Source of the DNA: Axinella damicornis
Lineage: Eukaryota > Porifera > Demospongiae > Axinellida > Axinellidae
Direction of reading: 5' to 3'
DNA: 64,000 bases
Assembly (NCBI GenBank): GCA_963931865.1
Contig: OZ007506.1
Span: 19,255,853-19,319,852 of the forward strand
Shown here: positions 49,901 through 58,978 of the stretch, piece after piece
Numbering within the stretch: the first letter of the stretch is position 1
How the letters are laid out: every line of letters starts with the position of its first letter
The notes under the pieces: generated by a model
Database searches by the model: none
Seen by the model: the letters and a program-made list of their open reading frames with translations, nothing else
What the model was told of the DNA's origin: nothing
Position numbers and translations under genes: made by a program

Positions 49901-52900
49901 CCTGAACGTATTTATAAGTCACGCATGCATGATAGCTACTTGTACTCGTCTCACACGGTTTAGCTCAGAGTATGCAACGAAGATAATTTTAATGCTGCAA
50001 AAACCATTCCTTCGTAGCCTGTGTAGCCTCTATAAGTACAGAAATAAACTGATCTTTGCTTACCTGTACGTACCCCGCCGAGCGCTCGTAACAGATCATG
50101 CATCTATGGGGTGGGACCATCTACAGCAAGGGGGGACCAGGTATGGCTGCGATATTTGGTCCGGGGGGACCGATTATTCTGCCGTGGACAGTCCGGGGGG
50201 ACCGCTTTTCAGGGGGGACTGTCCACGGCGTGACAACCGTGCCATAAATCACTTCCTGCCCGTATTTTGCGTGTTCTAAAATAAAGGCAAAATACACCTT
50301 GGATCTGGAGACACTGACTAAGACACGTACCTCAACAAGGCGTGACTGAGACACGTATGAAATATGGGCAAAATACACCATTGCATGGATCAGATGCCTG
50401 CTGAGCTTTTCATTGGTCAGATCTTCAGTAATGTGCCTCAGAGGAGCACGATCCTCCTACCACCACCCAACGAGACCAGAATGTGACACCCCCCTGGATG
50501 TGGCCCTCTCAGAAGGTCATATCCCAACTCACTGAACTAAACTATATGGACCACTTTTATCATTCACTTTATCACATTTACATTGGTTTGTAAAACGCTT
50601 GTATTTTTATTACACGTTTCGTACTCAGTATTAGGCATGCAAGCATTAATAATTTTGCTATGCATAGCAAAATATTCTTCTGTGGAAAAAATAAATAAAT
50701 AAAAATTTGCGTGTTCTTGCGTCTTGCAAACGGCTCACAATCATGCAAGGCATTGCGGAGACCATCTAGAGATGACACGAACTATAAACAGTATACTTCA
50801 ACAAGGCCACAGCGACTTGGATCTGGAGACTCTGACTAAGACACATACCTCAACAAGGCGTGACTGAGACACGAGCTATGAACAGTCCACCAGAGCCGTA
50901 CCTAGGCGACTAAAAGTGGTACGGCCAAAACCGTACCGGCCGTACCGGCCGCGCCGGCCCTGTTCTACTTAGTACTTATACTTGAGGGAATCCACCACAC
51001 CACCTACGATGATCTGCCCCTAGAGAGGGTGTACTCCTACAAGTATCTTGGAATATTGATAACATCTGACTTGTCCTGGTCTGCACATGTCGCTACAATC
51101 TGCTCCAAAGTCCGACAACAGATTGGTTTGCTCTATCGCAGGTTTTATAAATATTCCAATATGGATACACTGAAACAACTGTATACAGCATTTGTGCGTC
51201 CTCATCTGGAATATGCTGTCCCTGTCTGGGACCCTCACCTCACCAAGGACATAAATGCTCTCGAGGCTGTACAGAGATTTGCCTGCAGAGTCTGCACAAA
51301 AAGCTGGGACATGAGCTACAGTGACATGTTGCAAACTATGAACATTCCCCGGCTCTCACGACTACTGAAAATGTGTCATTTGTATAAGATTGTCCACGGG
51401 TTTGTTGACTTTCCTAATGCACCCCTATTGTTTAAACCATGTACCAATTACTACACAAGACATGCGTTCCCACCACCAGTATTTGATCGCTTCCAGCCCG
51501 TATGAAATACGGCCTGCTGTATTTTCATACTGGAAGCAATCAAATACTGGCGGTGGGAATGGCCTGGAAACAAGGCTATACACGTGTTTCTCTGAGCTCA
51601 ATAATGAGATTTGACTATACTCAATAGAGCCGCTACAGCTATTTATACTCACACACACAGTATAAATTTTGTGTATGGGTCTCTTCTTTAGAGGCTCGAT
51701 CATTGTCGATAACCTCCTGCCCCTGGAAGAGGCGTCTCTTCCTGGTGCAGTTCCCTCTCACTATCATACTCTTTTCATATTGGTGGTAACTCAGCACTCA
51801 ACGGCTGTATCAATTCAGCTACCGAAGGATGCGTCAATGACCAAATGTTCAAAAATTGTGTTTCAAGTACATGTATACCACTGACAAACATTCACTGAAA
51901 TTTTACAGGACCAAATTAATGATGTTGGCACAATTGCTGTATAGGAATGTGACATTCTGCTGTACCTTGCAGGAGGCTGCAGGCACTTCTTATTCATGAC
52001 AGGTGCAACAATTTCACTCTGCTCTACCTTGCAGGAGGCCATTCCTGTCGATGTAACAAAGAATGAAAAAGGTAGGAATATACACATACTCCATGTCACC
52101 AAAACTCACTTACTGGCTAATAGTGACGTGATCACCATCTTAAATTTGCTGCTAATCAAGTAACTCACATACGAACTATTAAGTTTGTCTTCTGTACTTC
52201 ATGTGTGGGCTGCTTGAGAAAACAGCATTGCCAAGATGGGTATAGGGAATGTTCATGATGGATTTTAATCCACCGTTCCTGATTGAGGGAGGGAGGGAGG
52301 GACGGAGGGACGGAGGGAAGGAGGGAGGGAGGGAGGGAGGGAGGGAGGGACAGAAGGCAGTGAGAGGAATGGAGGGGAGAAAGTATGATGTCATTATGAA
52401 TCACATTGCACATGTACTTGTAGTATGTTGTAGTAGCCTCAATCCTAGGCTAGGGTCTACCTGAAAAGCAATTAGCCCATGCTAAACCGGAAATACCGGC
52501 TGCTTGTATTATAATACTGTAAGTTATCAGCCAGCTAGCCCAATTGTGTTTGAATTATATAGCCTTTCATCTAGCTTGCCAAAAGAGTACTTTTTAGGGC
52601 CTGGAAGAGTGTGTTTAATTTGAAGCTATTATGATATTTATGTATGTGCACTCTTGTGTACATTAACTTTTAGGCGATAGGATGGTAAATGTTGGGGGTG
52701 CAGCATGTGCGTGTGGAGGTACTCATGTCAAGAACACTGCAGACATCCGAGGTCTCACTGTCACTAAGATTAAGAAGGTGAGCTAGGAATATATACAGGG
52801 AGATAGCTAGCGCAAATATTTTGTGCAATCATCGAGATTGGTTGTAGCTACCAGGAGCTGATAAGCTCCTGGTTGCACGGTCTCGACATCGGTGCAATTT

Positions 52901-53580
52901 CTGGATTCTGAGAATGTGCGATGCAATCTTGAGACCGTGCAAATTCCTAGCCTGTTACTGTACGGAGCATATGTATCTACAACACTAAGCCTAACTGCTG
53001 TTACAAGAATAACTACCTAAAGATTGACGGTGCAGCCCGAGACAGTTTCAACAGTTGCCAACCAACTTCTTAAGGTCATTAATGTGGGATGTAGCTAGTA
53101 TCAGTGTAAACTCCAGAAGCTACAGCTAACTTGGAAGACCAACCAAGAACCAGCCAGGCCACATTGTACTAGTAGCAGGGTTTTGTATGTGGCCCGGATA
53201 CGACGTGCTCAGCCTAGCCTTGTTCCTTCATCCACAGCTTTTATCATTTGCCGTACGTTGGAAGGTTTGGACTTCTGAGTTTTACAGTCCCTGGGTGGGA
53301 ATTCCTGGGAGTGAGGTAGCCTCGTTCCCAGGCCTACCCTGTTTTTTCTGTTCTTCGGTTTCCATTGACAACCGCCCTTCCGCATCCGTGTATTGTTGTC
53401 AATGGAAACCGAAGAACAGAAAAAACGGGGTAGGCCTGGGAACGAGGCTAGGAGTGAGGCCTAAGTAACTAGCTACGTATCACCATGCCTTAGCTCAATG
53501 ATTGGCAACAAATTTTAATGCAGATTTCCTTTCCTCAGAGCAAGAAGAATGTGCGAGTGTCCTATGGGATCAGCGAGTAG
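37302..53580 (+). CDS. AlaX-type alanyl-tRNA editing protein, complete 9-exon gene
   Basis: Free-standing editing proteins of this family hydrolyse mischarged Ser- or Gly-tRNA(Ala) in the cytosol. Exons: 37302-37497, 37652-37710, 38747-38820, 39448-39583, 44431-44461, 45384-45463, 52035-52071, 52674-52777, 53539-53580; phases join to 253 codons with stop (252 aa). Family marks: HPQGGGQPTDTG after the first exon junction (motif of the AlaRS/AlaX N-terminal fold), then the zinc motifs HSAGH (His133, His137) and CACGGTH (Cys218, His222), with HVKNTADIRG after it. It ends soon after, so it has no synthetase domains and no AARSD1-type C-terminal extension. Introns 4 (4.8 kb) and 6 (6.6 kb) host antisense genes and transposons. 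A polyadenylation signal AATAAA is at about 53650. Confidence 0.95.
37714..37879. repeat. Foldback end plus a separate long hairpin
   Basis: A single TAGCCTCGTTCCCAGGCC end at 37714 (3 bp after the AlaX exon 2 boundary), then a hairpin at 37760-37879 with arms TAGTCTCGGTCCCAGACCC and CCAAACCAACCCCAGC mirrored at the right end. The inner sequence is unlike other copies. Confidence 0.75.
38188..38410. repeat. 73-bp tandem repeat, 3 copies
   Basis: Units contain TCCACTGACCTCCAGTGAAC, GGTTCACCAGAGGCG and AGCAGAGGATAGTGCGG, near-identical; in AlaX intron 2. Confidence 0.9.
40452..41342 (-). CDS. Violaxanthin-de-epoxidase-like secreted lipocalin, copy 1
   Basis: Single-exon 296-aa protein. I start at ATG 41342 because MKASSFTVYALLFFS forms a signal peptide (cleavage near TAYTA) matching copy 2; the frame is open further upstream but without similarity to copy 2. 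Residues about 51-129 hold eleven cysteines in the VDE pattern (VACAADSTCRTYLQC, then CTSKC, CVTENKCV). From about 145 comes the VDE lipocalin: WWVVRGYHPVFDCYPC aligns with plant WYITSGLNPTFDAFDC; then FVYHDKGLEHFKTWWI with LYNHDNEYLHYQDDWYI; and YTLLYYCG. In plants and algae VDE de-epoxidises violaxanthin with ascorbate. The FDxFDCQ second Asp is Pro here, so the same reaction is not assured. The plant Glu-rich tail is absent. N-glycosylation sequons (NGT, NRT, NLT) fit secretion. It is nested antisense in AlaX intron 4. Confidence 0.88.
   Translation of the reverse strand: MKASSFTVYALLFFSIRTAYTAHVSLSVSSQVKELLASDSNDPALGTNIACMLEHCLTSSVACAADSTCRTYLQCAQKCLNDNDTTPGKFHVQNCTSKCSFSYSDKTIDNFMSCVTENKCVTFPSVPNPCRGTKVRPLKQLSLKDIKDSWWVVRGYHPVFDCYPCAHPNFEPTNATFWSYNPNYLTYLVNGTLKPVHMHFEMPYQAPGKGIPFVYHDKGLEHFKTWWIIDQAVDKSYTLLYYCGNTLQWYYEGSIVLARNRTLSEGAYADIAVSYEKAVGLNLTSFCDVRTSNCPD
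41600..42340 (-). pseudogene. Non-LTR retrotransposon 3' fragment (degenerate)
   Basis: On the minus strand, broken frames at about 42323-42114 (RMRTGRSSAGLF) and 42156-41875 (CDSEEVEDVLHLSFLVLCEEF, continuing WERQELLSRI) resemble the Cys-rich C-terminus of LINE reverse transcriptases (CxxC...EDxxHxxxxC). A frame break lies near 42130-42160. It sits between the two VDE-like copies. The remainder of 41350-42590 holds a CpG-rich patch (41560-41610) and no other gene I can support. Confidence 0.55.
42598..43458 (-). CDS. Violaxanthin-de-epoxidase-like secreted lipocalin, copy 2
   Basis: Single-exon 286-aa tandem paralogue of copy 1, same strand. From the CRTYLQC motif to the end the two differ at only about eight residues plus two small indels (DGWDN for NDN, GK for ENK), while the region after the signal peptide differs more: copy 2 lacks about ten residues there. 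The start ATG 43458 gives MEVCSCKFAIYALLFFS, a signal peptide. Cysteine array, HPVFDCYPC, HDKGLEHFKTWWI and YYCGN are all intact. The 3' flanks are also similar: both copies are followed by TGCATNGTCAGTCGGGACAATTTGA-type sequence and a later CAATGCATCCTCCTGTCTCTG block, so the duplication included 3' flanking DNA. Confidence 0.88.
   Translation of the reverse strand: MEVCSCKFAIYALLFFSILTAFTAHVFWSDPSAAGSNIACMLTHCLTSSVACLTDSTCRTYLQCAQKCLDGWDNDTTPGKFHVQNCTSKCSFSYSDKTIDNFMSCVTGKCVTFPSVPNPCRGAKVRPLKQLSLKDIKDSWWVVRGYHPVFDCYPCAHPNFEPTNATFWSYNPNYLTYLVNGTLKPVHMHFEMPYQAAGEGIPFVYHDKGLEHFKTWWIIDQAVDKSYTLLYYCGNTLQWYYEGSIVLARNRTLSEGAYADIAVSYQKAVGLNLTSFCDIRTSNCPD
43958..44145. repeat. Foldback element with long loop
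   Basis: TAGCCTCGTTCCCAGGCCTACTACCCC left end; right end GGGGTAGGCCTGGGAGTAAGACTA; in AlaX intron 4. Confidence 0.75.
45158..45202. repeat. Poly-C run followed by (CA)n
   Basis: About 28 C then ten CA; in AlaX intron 5. Confidence 0.9.
45471..45702. repeat. Foldback element abutting the AlaX exon 6 donor
   Basis: Starts TAGCCTCGTCCCCAGGCCC only seven bases after the exon 6 boundary (45463). Arms contain AGAGAAGGAGGAGAACAGGG and GTTTCCACTGTTT, mirrored on the right, ending GGCCTGGGAATGAGGCTA. Confidence 0.8.
46162..47328. mobile_element. piggyBac-like palindromic non-autonomous element
   Basis: Flanked by TTAA (46162-46165 and 47325-47328). The left end is CCCTTTAACCACCGAATTC and the right end its mirror GAATTCGGTGGTTAAAGGG. 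Two ~550-600 bp arms (46166-46768 and 46773-47324) are inverted copies of each other, meeting at TTAAAGGGTTAA. Both arms encode, reading outward, the same cysteine-rich peptide (HVCGPHQVWPLRSECC then CAECMKMCC), which resembles the C-terminal Cys-rich domain of piggyBac transposases. TTAA targets and CCC ends fit piggyBac. Best read as two head-to-head 3'-end copies; no transposase catalytic domain is present. The right arm has a long poly-C run (46966-46998) where the left has about ten G. Confidence 0.65.
47494..47580. repeat. Foldback element, PAL-A type
   Basis: TAGCCTCGTACCCAGTCCCACG, then CCCAGCTTTTCGTCGCTG and a perfect mirror ending GGGACTGGGAACGAGGCTA; one of the cleanest copies. Confidence 0.9.
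47777..48910 (-). pseudogene. cAMP-receptor-like GPCR gene with one in-frame stop
   Basis: One continuous reading frame of 378 codons from ATG 48910 (MEEVRIPFPEENC), interrupted only by TGA at 48277-48275 (codon 212). Before it: an N-terminal stretch with an NCS site, hydrophobic segments TM1-TM4 and an extracellular loop with YGPYRTWCWI, the WCWI mark of cAMP-receptor/GPR157-like and secretin-like receptors. After it: LWYIPFGIIAFLTLG (TM5), then two more hydrophobic segments and a polar tail. No splice alternative I tried removes the stop and keeps the frame. It could be a recent pseudogene, a null allele, read-through or a sequencing error. It is intronless and nested antisense in AlaX intron 6. 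Confidence 0.75.
49268..49336. repeat. Foldback element, PAL-A type
   Basis: TAGCCTCGTTCCCAGTCCCA and CAGCTTTCCGTCGC; mirrored, ending GGGACTGGGAACGAGGCTA. Confidence 0.85.
49643..50220. mobile_element. Inverted-repeat element with GGTCCCCCC arms
   Basis: Left arm 49643-49735 (GGTCCCCCCGGACTGTCCACG, GCAGAATAATTGGTCCCCC) and right arm 50104-50220 carrying the reverse complement (GGGGGGACCGATTATTCTGC, CGTGGACAGTCCGGGGGGACC) flank a ~370-bp core without a transposase. It looks like a MITE, or a relic of a DNA transposon. Confidence 0.65.
50965..51475 (+). pseudogene. Non-LTR retrotransposon RT fragment
   Basis: Open frame containing LPLERVYSYKYLGILITSD, LSWSAHVATICSKVRQQIG and LKQLYTAFVRPHLEYAVPVW, the conserved C-terminal part of LINE reverse transcriptases (Jockey/CR1-like). 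The catalytic YxDD part is missing on the left, and the frame ends where a foldback element (51475-51578) begins. Same family as the fragment at 56574-57084. Confidence 0.8.
51475..51578. repeat. Foldback element, PAL-B type
   Basis: GTTCCCACCACCAGTATTTG and GATCGCTTCCAG mirrored by CTGGAAGCAATCAAATACTGG, ending GGCCTGGAAACAAGGCTA; it lies at the 3' end of the LINE fragment and may have inserted into it. Confidence 0.8.
52287..52350. repeat. (GGGA)n microsatellite
   Basis: GGGAGGGA repeat with GACGGAGG interruptions in AlaX intron 7. Confidence 0.9.
53317..53450. repeat. Foldback element, PAL-C type
   Basis: TAGCCTCGTTCCCAGGCCTA, then CCCTGTTTTTTCTGTTCTTC and GGTTTCCATTGACAA, perfectly mirrored; ends GGCCTGGGAACGAGGCTA. 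It is in the last AlaX intron, about 90 bp from the final exon. Inner arms are unlike PAL-A and PAL-B. Confidence 0.9.
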
Positions 53581-53649
53581 TGACTTCAAGGAATTACTGT
53601 GAAACTTTAGTCACTCACACATGTTATTGTGGCTTCTGAAGTCATGTTT

Positions 53650-53655
53650 AATAAA
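53650..53655 (+). promoter_or_regulatory. Polyadenylation signal of the AlaX-like gene
   Basis: AATAAA about 70 bp after the AlaX stop codon. Confidence 0.7.
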
Positions 53656-53831
53656 GAGGTTCTCTGGTTGGCTATCATTATTACTCATCATCCCAACCAT
53701 CGACAGATTGTCAAATGAATCAGTCAATCAAAATCCAATGTTCGGCCTTGGTGATACCAAGGGATAATACAAATAGGGTTAGCGACAAAAGCGACGAAAA
53801 GCTGGGCGTGGGATTGGGAACGAGGCTTGTC

Positions 53832-56241
53832 TATTGGTATCGAGAGTTGTGCACTATTTTTCCATATGGTTTAAATGATAATGTGAAGGGAGTTGGCAGT
53901 ATCTCAAGAAAGATTGATAGCACAGTAGTATGGGGGTTATTCAATAAGCATTCTCGTAGGAATAGAAAGAGAGGAAGGAAGGGGAACAGGAAGTATAGGG
54001 ACAAAGACAAGGTGAAAGGTGATGCAGAGACTTTATTGAAGGGCTATAAGAAGCCAGGATTTGTTAGGACATTACGGGGTTTCGTTTTAGGAGTAGCAAA
54101 GAATTGTTTACACGAATTAGTACAGCTAGCTGAAGTGATTTTGAGGGATAAGCACTTACCTCAGTATTTGGCTTTGATCATCAAGGATATAATTAGATGT
54201 AGAAGAGGGGATTTAGTAATTCACAATCATAACAGCATTTTTCAGCATAGCAAACCAAAGAGTTTTATAGGTGTGTATTTTCATAATAAAGGGATAGAAA
54301 TGATCAATATAGCAGGAATTTTACATAGCAAGGTTGTTAGAGATACGATACCAACATTCTTCTCCGACAAAGAAACTCCGGTAGTTAGTTATAAGTATTC
54401 AAAGACCATTAGATCAAAGTTATTTAATCATAAGCAAACTGTTAATGAAATCAAGTTCAAATCCGATAAACAAAATAGTCATAGTAAATGTGATTGCGAA
54501 AAATCCGAGTACCTTTATCATCCAGCTGGTCATGTTCTTACAGGTGATTTAGGAATAATCAAAGATAGAGTACTTCGAAAACTTATCTCTAAAGGTCCAT
54601 CCTTTAGAGAGCAAAACAATATTAATTGGCAACTTAATTATGAAATATGCGCTGAGTCAGTAAAGGAGTACAAACGTAAATGGGCCAATAAAGAAGGTGT
54701 TGATAAAAATTTACTTAATGAGTGGGAGGGCACAGTACTTTCTCTTTTGAAGAAGAGAATTGATAAACTTAAAGGTAAATATGGTCATAGGGTGAAAGTC
54801 AAGCAAATTCTTAGAGATAGGGTTCATTTACAGTATTTGAAGGATTTTCAGGATAGGTATGTGCTGGTACCAGCAGACAAAGCAGGCAACAATGTAATCA
54901 TAATCTGTAAAACGTATTATACAGAGGTTATATGTAAGGAACTCGCAACTAAGCAAGGAAAGCCACAAACCTACCATGAATGTAGTTTATCTTCAAGTGA
55001 TATAATACAAAAGCATTTGGATTTTATGAAAGCAGAGCGTTTACAGGTTCCTTTAAGCATGCATCAACTTCCTTCATTTTACTGGTTGCCTAAGCTGCAT
55101 AAGGATCCCTATGGTAACAGGTTTATAGCGGCTTCCAATGCTTGTACTACAAAGCCTCTTTCCCAGTTACTTACGGCATGTTTGACTTCAGTTTTGAATC
55201 ATTATCAGGAGTATTGTAAAGGGATTTTTAATAACAGTAATGTCAACAGTTTTTGGGTAATAAATAACTCAATTGATGTTTTGAAGATAATTAGTAACAT
55301 AAATAATAGTGGACGGGTAGAATGTTTTGATAGCTATGATTTTTCTACTTTGTATACTAGTATTCCACACCAGTTGTTGAAAGACAGTTTAAAGGAGTTA
55401 ATAATGGAAGCATTTTTGAAAAGGGGTGCTACTTATTTAGTTGAAAGGCGAGGTCGGGCTTATTGGTCCACACAGAAAGGTAAGTTTAGTATTTCCGTTA
55501 CAGAGAGTCAGCTTGTACAATATGTAGAGTACTTAATAGACAATAATTATATTTATACAAGTGAGTGATAGGGTATATAAACAGGTAGTAGGAATTCCCA
55601 TGGGTACAGATTGTGCTCCTTTACTGGCAAATCTCTTTCTTTTTCGTTATGAGTACAAGTTTATTAAGGAAACCCTACGAAATAATCCTTACAAAGCAAG
55701 AAAATTTAACTTCACAGTTCGATACATAGATGATCTTCTTACTATTAATAATCCCTTCTTTGATGATGAAATAGGTAATATATACCCTAAAGAGCTCAAA
55801 CTTAAGAAGACAACTGAAGCCTTCAATAAGCTTTCGTATTTAGATATTACGATTGAGATTGAGGATAGCAGCTTTAGAACAGATGTATATGACAAAAGAG
55901 ATGGTTTTGGCTTTCACATAGTTAATTTTCCAAACCTTAGTAGTAACATTCCACTTTCACCAGCTTACGGAATATACATATCCCAACTGGTAAGAATAGC
56001 TAGAATATGTGATAGTTCTCAGAGGTTTAACGCAAAGAACAAGCTTCTTACACATAGACTTTTACAGCAAGGGTTTGAATACCATAGACTTTGCATGACT
56101 TTCAAGAAGTTTTGTAGTAGGTACCCAAGATTGTTTCAGAAGTTTCACAGTAGCATTAAAAGTCTGATAATAGAAGGCATACAACTACCAGTAATTGCTA
56201 GGAATGGACTTACTAGGCACATTACTTTACTTCAAAGGTAG
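53832..56241 (+). mobile_element. Penelope-like reverse transcriptase element, one frameshift
   Basis: A long AT-rich coding region in two overlapping frames (to 55568, then from about 55561 to 56241). The N-terminal part has GHVLTGDLGIIKDRVLRKL and KGPSFRE; the middle has VLVPADKAGNNV, FYWLPKLHKDP (close to the YGLPKIHK of Penelope-like elements) and FDSYDFSTLYTSIPH; after the frame change come GIPMGTDCAPLLANLFL and the catalytic YIDDLL. There is no GIY-YIG or AP endonuclease. One frame change near 55555-55568 separates fingers/palm from the catalytic box, so it is now probably inactive but young. Upstream, 53783-53828 is a PAL-A foldback half (GACGAAAAGCTGGGCGTGGG) fused in frame to the ORF by chance. 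Base composition is clearly more AT-rich than its surroundings. Confidence 0.8.
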
Positions 56242-56573
56242 TCCTCTAATTATACATTGAAGAAAAATTTTCTTGTCACCCATAACAACCTAGTTACATA
56301 GCAACAAGTTTACAGCTTGTTTTTGAATTGTTTGGGCAGCTGTTTTGTATACTCAAGAACAATGAAGCTGGATGACGAAAAGGACTGAATACAGCCTTCT
56401 TTTGACGATGAAAGGAGGTTTGCTAAATCAAATTATTGCTGGATGGGTAGGGAGAGTTGGCATGCCATCAAAAAGCTTTTAAACCTACCATTCCTGATTC
56501 TCAAGGTCAGGTATCCAGCAATAAAAAATAAGTTTATGGTTTCTTTTGTTACGGGGTGGTTATAGTAATGAAT
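56242..56573. other. Downstream flank of the RT element
   Basis: AT-rich, no coding signal; probably the 3' UTR of the reverse-transcriptase element. Confidence 0.4.
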
Positions 56574-57084
56574 TCAAATGAACAATCTTGTACAAATGAC
56601 ACATTTTAGGAAGTGTTCTATGTTCAAGGTATGCAGCATGTCACTATATATAGGCATTGTCTTTTGGTACAGACCATACACGCAAAAGGCTGTACAAGTT
56701 TTTCTTATGTCCTTAGACAGGCCAGGTGTGAGGATCCCAAACAGGAATTGCGTGCTTAAGATATGCATGGAGGCCACATACAATCACTTTAGAGTCTCCA
56801 TATCAGAGTATCTATAAAATTTGCTATAGAGCATGCCAATTTGCCGTTGGGCTTTGGAGCAGAGTGTAGATATGTGTGCTGACCAGGACAGATCAGATGT
56901 TAGCAGGATTCCAAGGTATTTATAGGAATGCACTCTCTCTAAGGGTTGGCAGTTGATTAGCAGTGGAACAGGCATTGTGGAATGCCTCTTTCAGGAGTCA
57001 GGACACAAGTATACAGTTAAACTGTAGCTTGTGGGCTGAAATCCAATCAGATAGTGCATCAATGTCAGCCTGCAGGGCTTGGTA
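56574..57084 (-). pseudogene. Non-LTR retrotransposon RT fragment, opposite orientation
   Basis: Read from 57084 down: LQADIDALSDWISAHKLQFN, a frame break, then CQPLERVHSYKYLGILLTSD, LSWSAHISTLCSKAQRQIG, another break and further similarity to IYSDMLHTLNI. It is the same LINE family as 50965-51475, more decayed (at least two breaks and an internal deletion). The catalytic box is missing. Confidence 0.8.
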
Positions 57085-58978
57085 GTAATTAGTAATTACT
57101 ACAGGTTTGTAATTGTAATGGTAGCACCTGTAGCAGTGATTTTAATCTGTAATTCTATCTATGATAAACACCATGTAATTGTGAACTTTGATGCTTTAAT
57201 TACAGAATCTCTTCCTGTTCTCAACCTTGTAATGAGCACATTTTACCAGTAATCGTAATCATTACTTCTAAGAACCTGGTGTAATTGTAATGGGTAGTAA
57301 TTGGGATTTTAGCCATACTATTGAGAATATTACAATTACTACAACGCTGAGTCCTGGAATGTATAGCTAGGCTTCAATTAGATATATAGGCCTTCAATTG
57401 GATGTACAGGCCTTCAATTGGATGTACAGTCCTTCAATCGGATGGCCAAATCATAACTAAGAAAATTAATGCGAAATGGATGCCCTGCATATAGCAACCC
57501 GGGTACATAATGAAAAGTACAGTATTTCAAGTAACTGTATACTATTGGTTGTGGTAGTTTTATAATCAGCTACCAGCTTCACTGATTCTTGTGACATGCA
57601 TAGTTGATGGATCTGCCGGAGACTAAGTCAAAAGTATGTCAAAAATAAAATAAAATTCGCCCTGGTTGGCGCCGGCCGGGCCGCCATGGCATGGCGCAAG
57701 CGCTTTTCGCGACAAATTTGCTGGGCGTGGAGGCCTGGGAACTAGGCTAGGGTTTTGCTTCCTTAAGCTTAAGTTTGTTAAATGTTAACCATGAAAGGAG
57801 GTTACCACATGAAATAAATGATGGCAAGTTTTGTAGGTGCATCTCTGGTCTGTGAGTTATTAGCCTGGCTCTCTCCTCAAAAAGCATGTGCTAAAACCGC
57901 ATGGGCTAACTGCACATGCGTGCACGGGCTAACTGCGCATGCGCGCACGGGCTAACTGTGCATGTGCAAAAAATAAATAAATAAATGGAGGCCAAGACTG
58001 GAGAGACCGAGCTGTTGTTCTGATGGTTCTGTGTTGGTGGTTACCCATCCCAAGCACTTTGGGTGTACGAGCAAGGGTGGTAACGAGTGCTGGTACCCTT
58101 GTTGGCAGTCTGGTTGAAGCTGACTTGAGCCTGGCGGTACTAACAGCTTACTCTCTCAACCTTTACGTTGTTTGGTCGGGTCAACTATAGTAGACAGACC
58201 AGATACTTAGGGCAGGGCAGGTACTGATTATCTGGTCCGTCTACTATAGTTGATCCGTTTGGTCGAGGTGGCAGCTCGTGATGAAGTGTGAACGGAGGTG
58301 GCAGTTCCAGCTGCGAGTACTCTGAGACAGGTCTTATATGGACCAGAGAAAGATCCCTTTCCCTGGAGCAGGCGAAACTTGGACGGAGACACATCAGTCT
58401 GACATTTCAAAGTTGTTCCTGTATTTGTGTCTTGTACCCTACCCTCAAGTTCAACCCTCTATTTGTTTGACGGATGGATTGGCAAACTCCTGAACGCAAG
58501 TCCTGGATGCTTTGACCATATCCCAGGGAGGTAACCATGCCTCTACTGCCAATCCATGGATCACATGTTCCCCCATGACGTGACAGCCAAGCATTTCACG
58601 TAAACTATGAGTGTTTCTGTGTGTATGCTGTGCTTTTGATGTTGTATCTGTCTGCTCTACATGGGCGTGTTACAGTAAGGTAACAGCTTGACTAAACTAG
58701 CAATTGCAATTCCATACACCCTGCATATGGTTCTACATGTTCAAGGTATAGCTAGCTACATCAACAAATAATTCAACAGGTTATGGATTACACTCGTGCA
58801 TATATATATAGCTAGTCTGTATAACAACTATAGGCCTATATACTAAACTATATCAAGGGTGTATCGAGCCGCCGACTATATCAATTGAACGTCTGCTAGT
58901 ACATAGTTCTACATGTTCTAGGTAGCTACACATCAACACATTGTTATGGACTACAGTAGTATGGTTCAGTTCCACTTT
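57085..58978. other. Non-coding interval with minor repeats
   Basis: Holds an AT-rich TAATTACT-type repeat patch (57090-57350), three copies of AGGCCTTCAATTGGATGTAC (57365-57440), three GGGCTAACTGCGCATGCG units (57904-57965) and a hairpin at 58181-58254. No exon that I can support. The AbfB gene's 3' end lies to its right. Confidence 0.5.
58181..58254. repeat. Hairpin inverted repeat
   Basis: TCAACTATAGTAGACAGACC and AGAT mirrored by ATCTGGTCCGTCTACTATAGTTGA around a ~26-bp loop. Confidence 0.7.

Larger units (their letters stand above)
48911..50960. other. Middle of AlaX intron 6, no supported gene
   Basis: Contains two foldback elements (49268-49336 and a partial one at 49361-49420), the GGTCCCCCC inverted-repeat element, and direct copies of GACACTGACTAAGACACGTACCTC-like sequence near 50310 and 50830. 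A short minus frame starting MAKGKRKVPTRS at 49218 ends at a possible donor, but no downstream exon was found. Confidence 0.4.
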
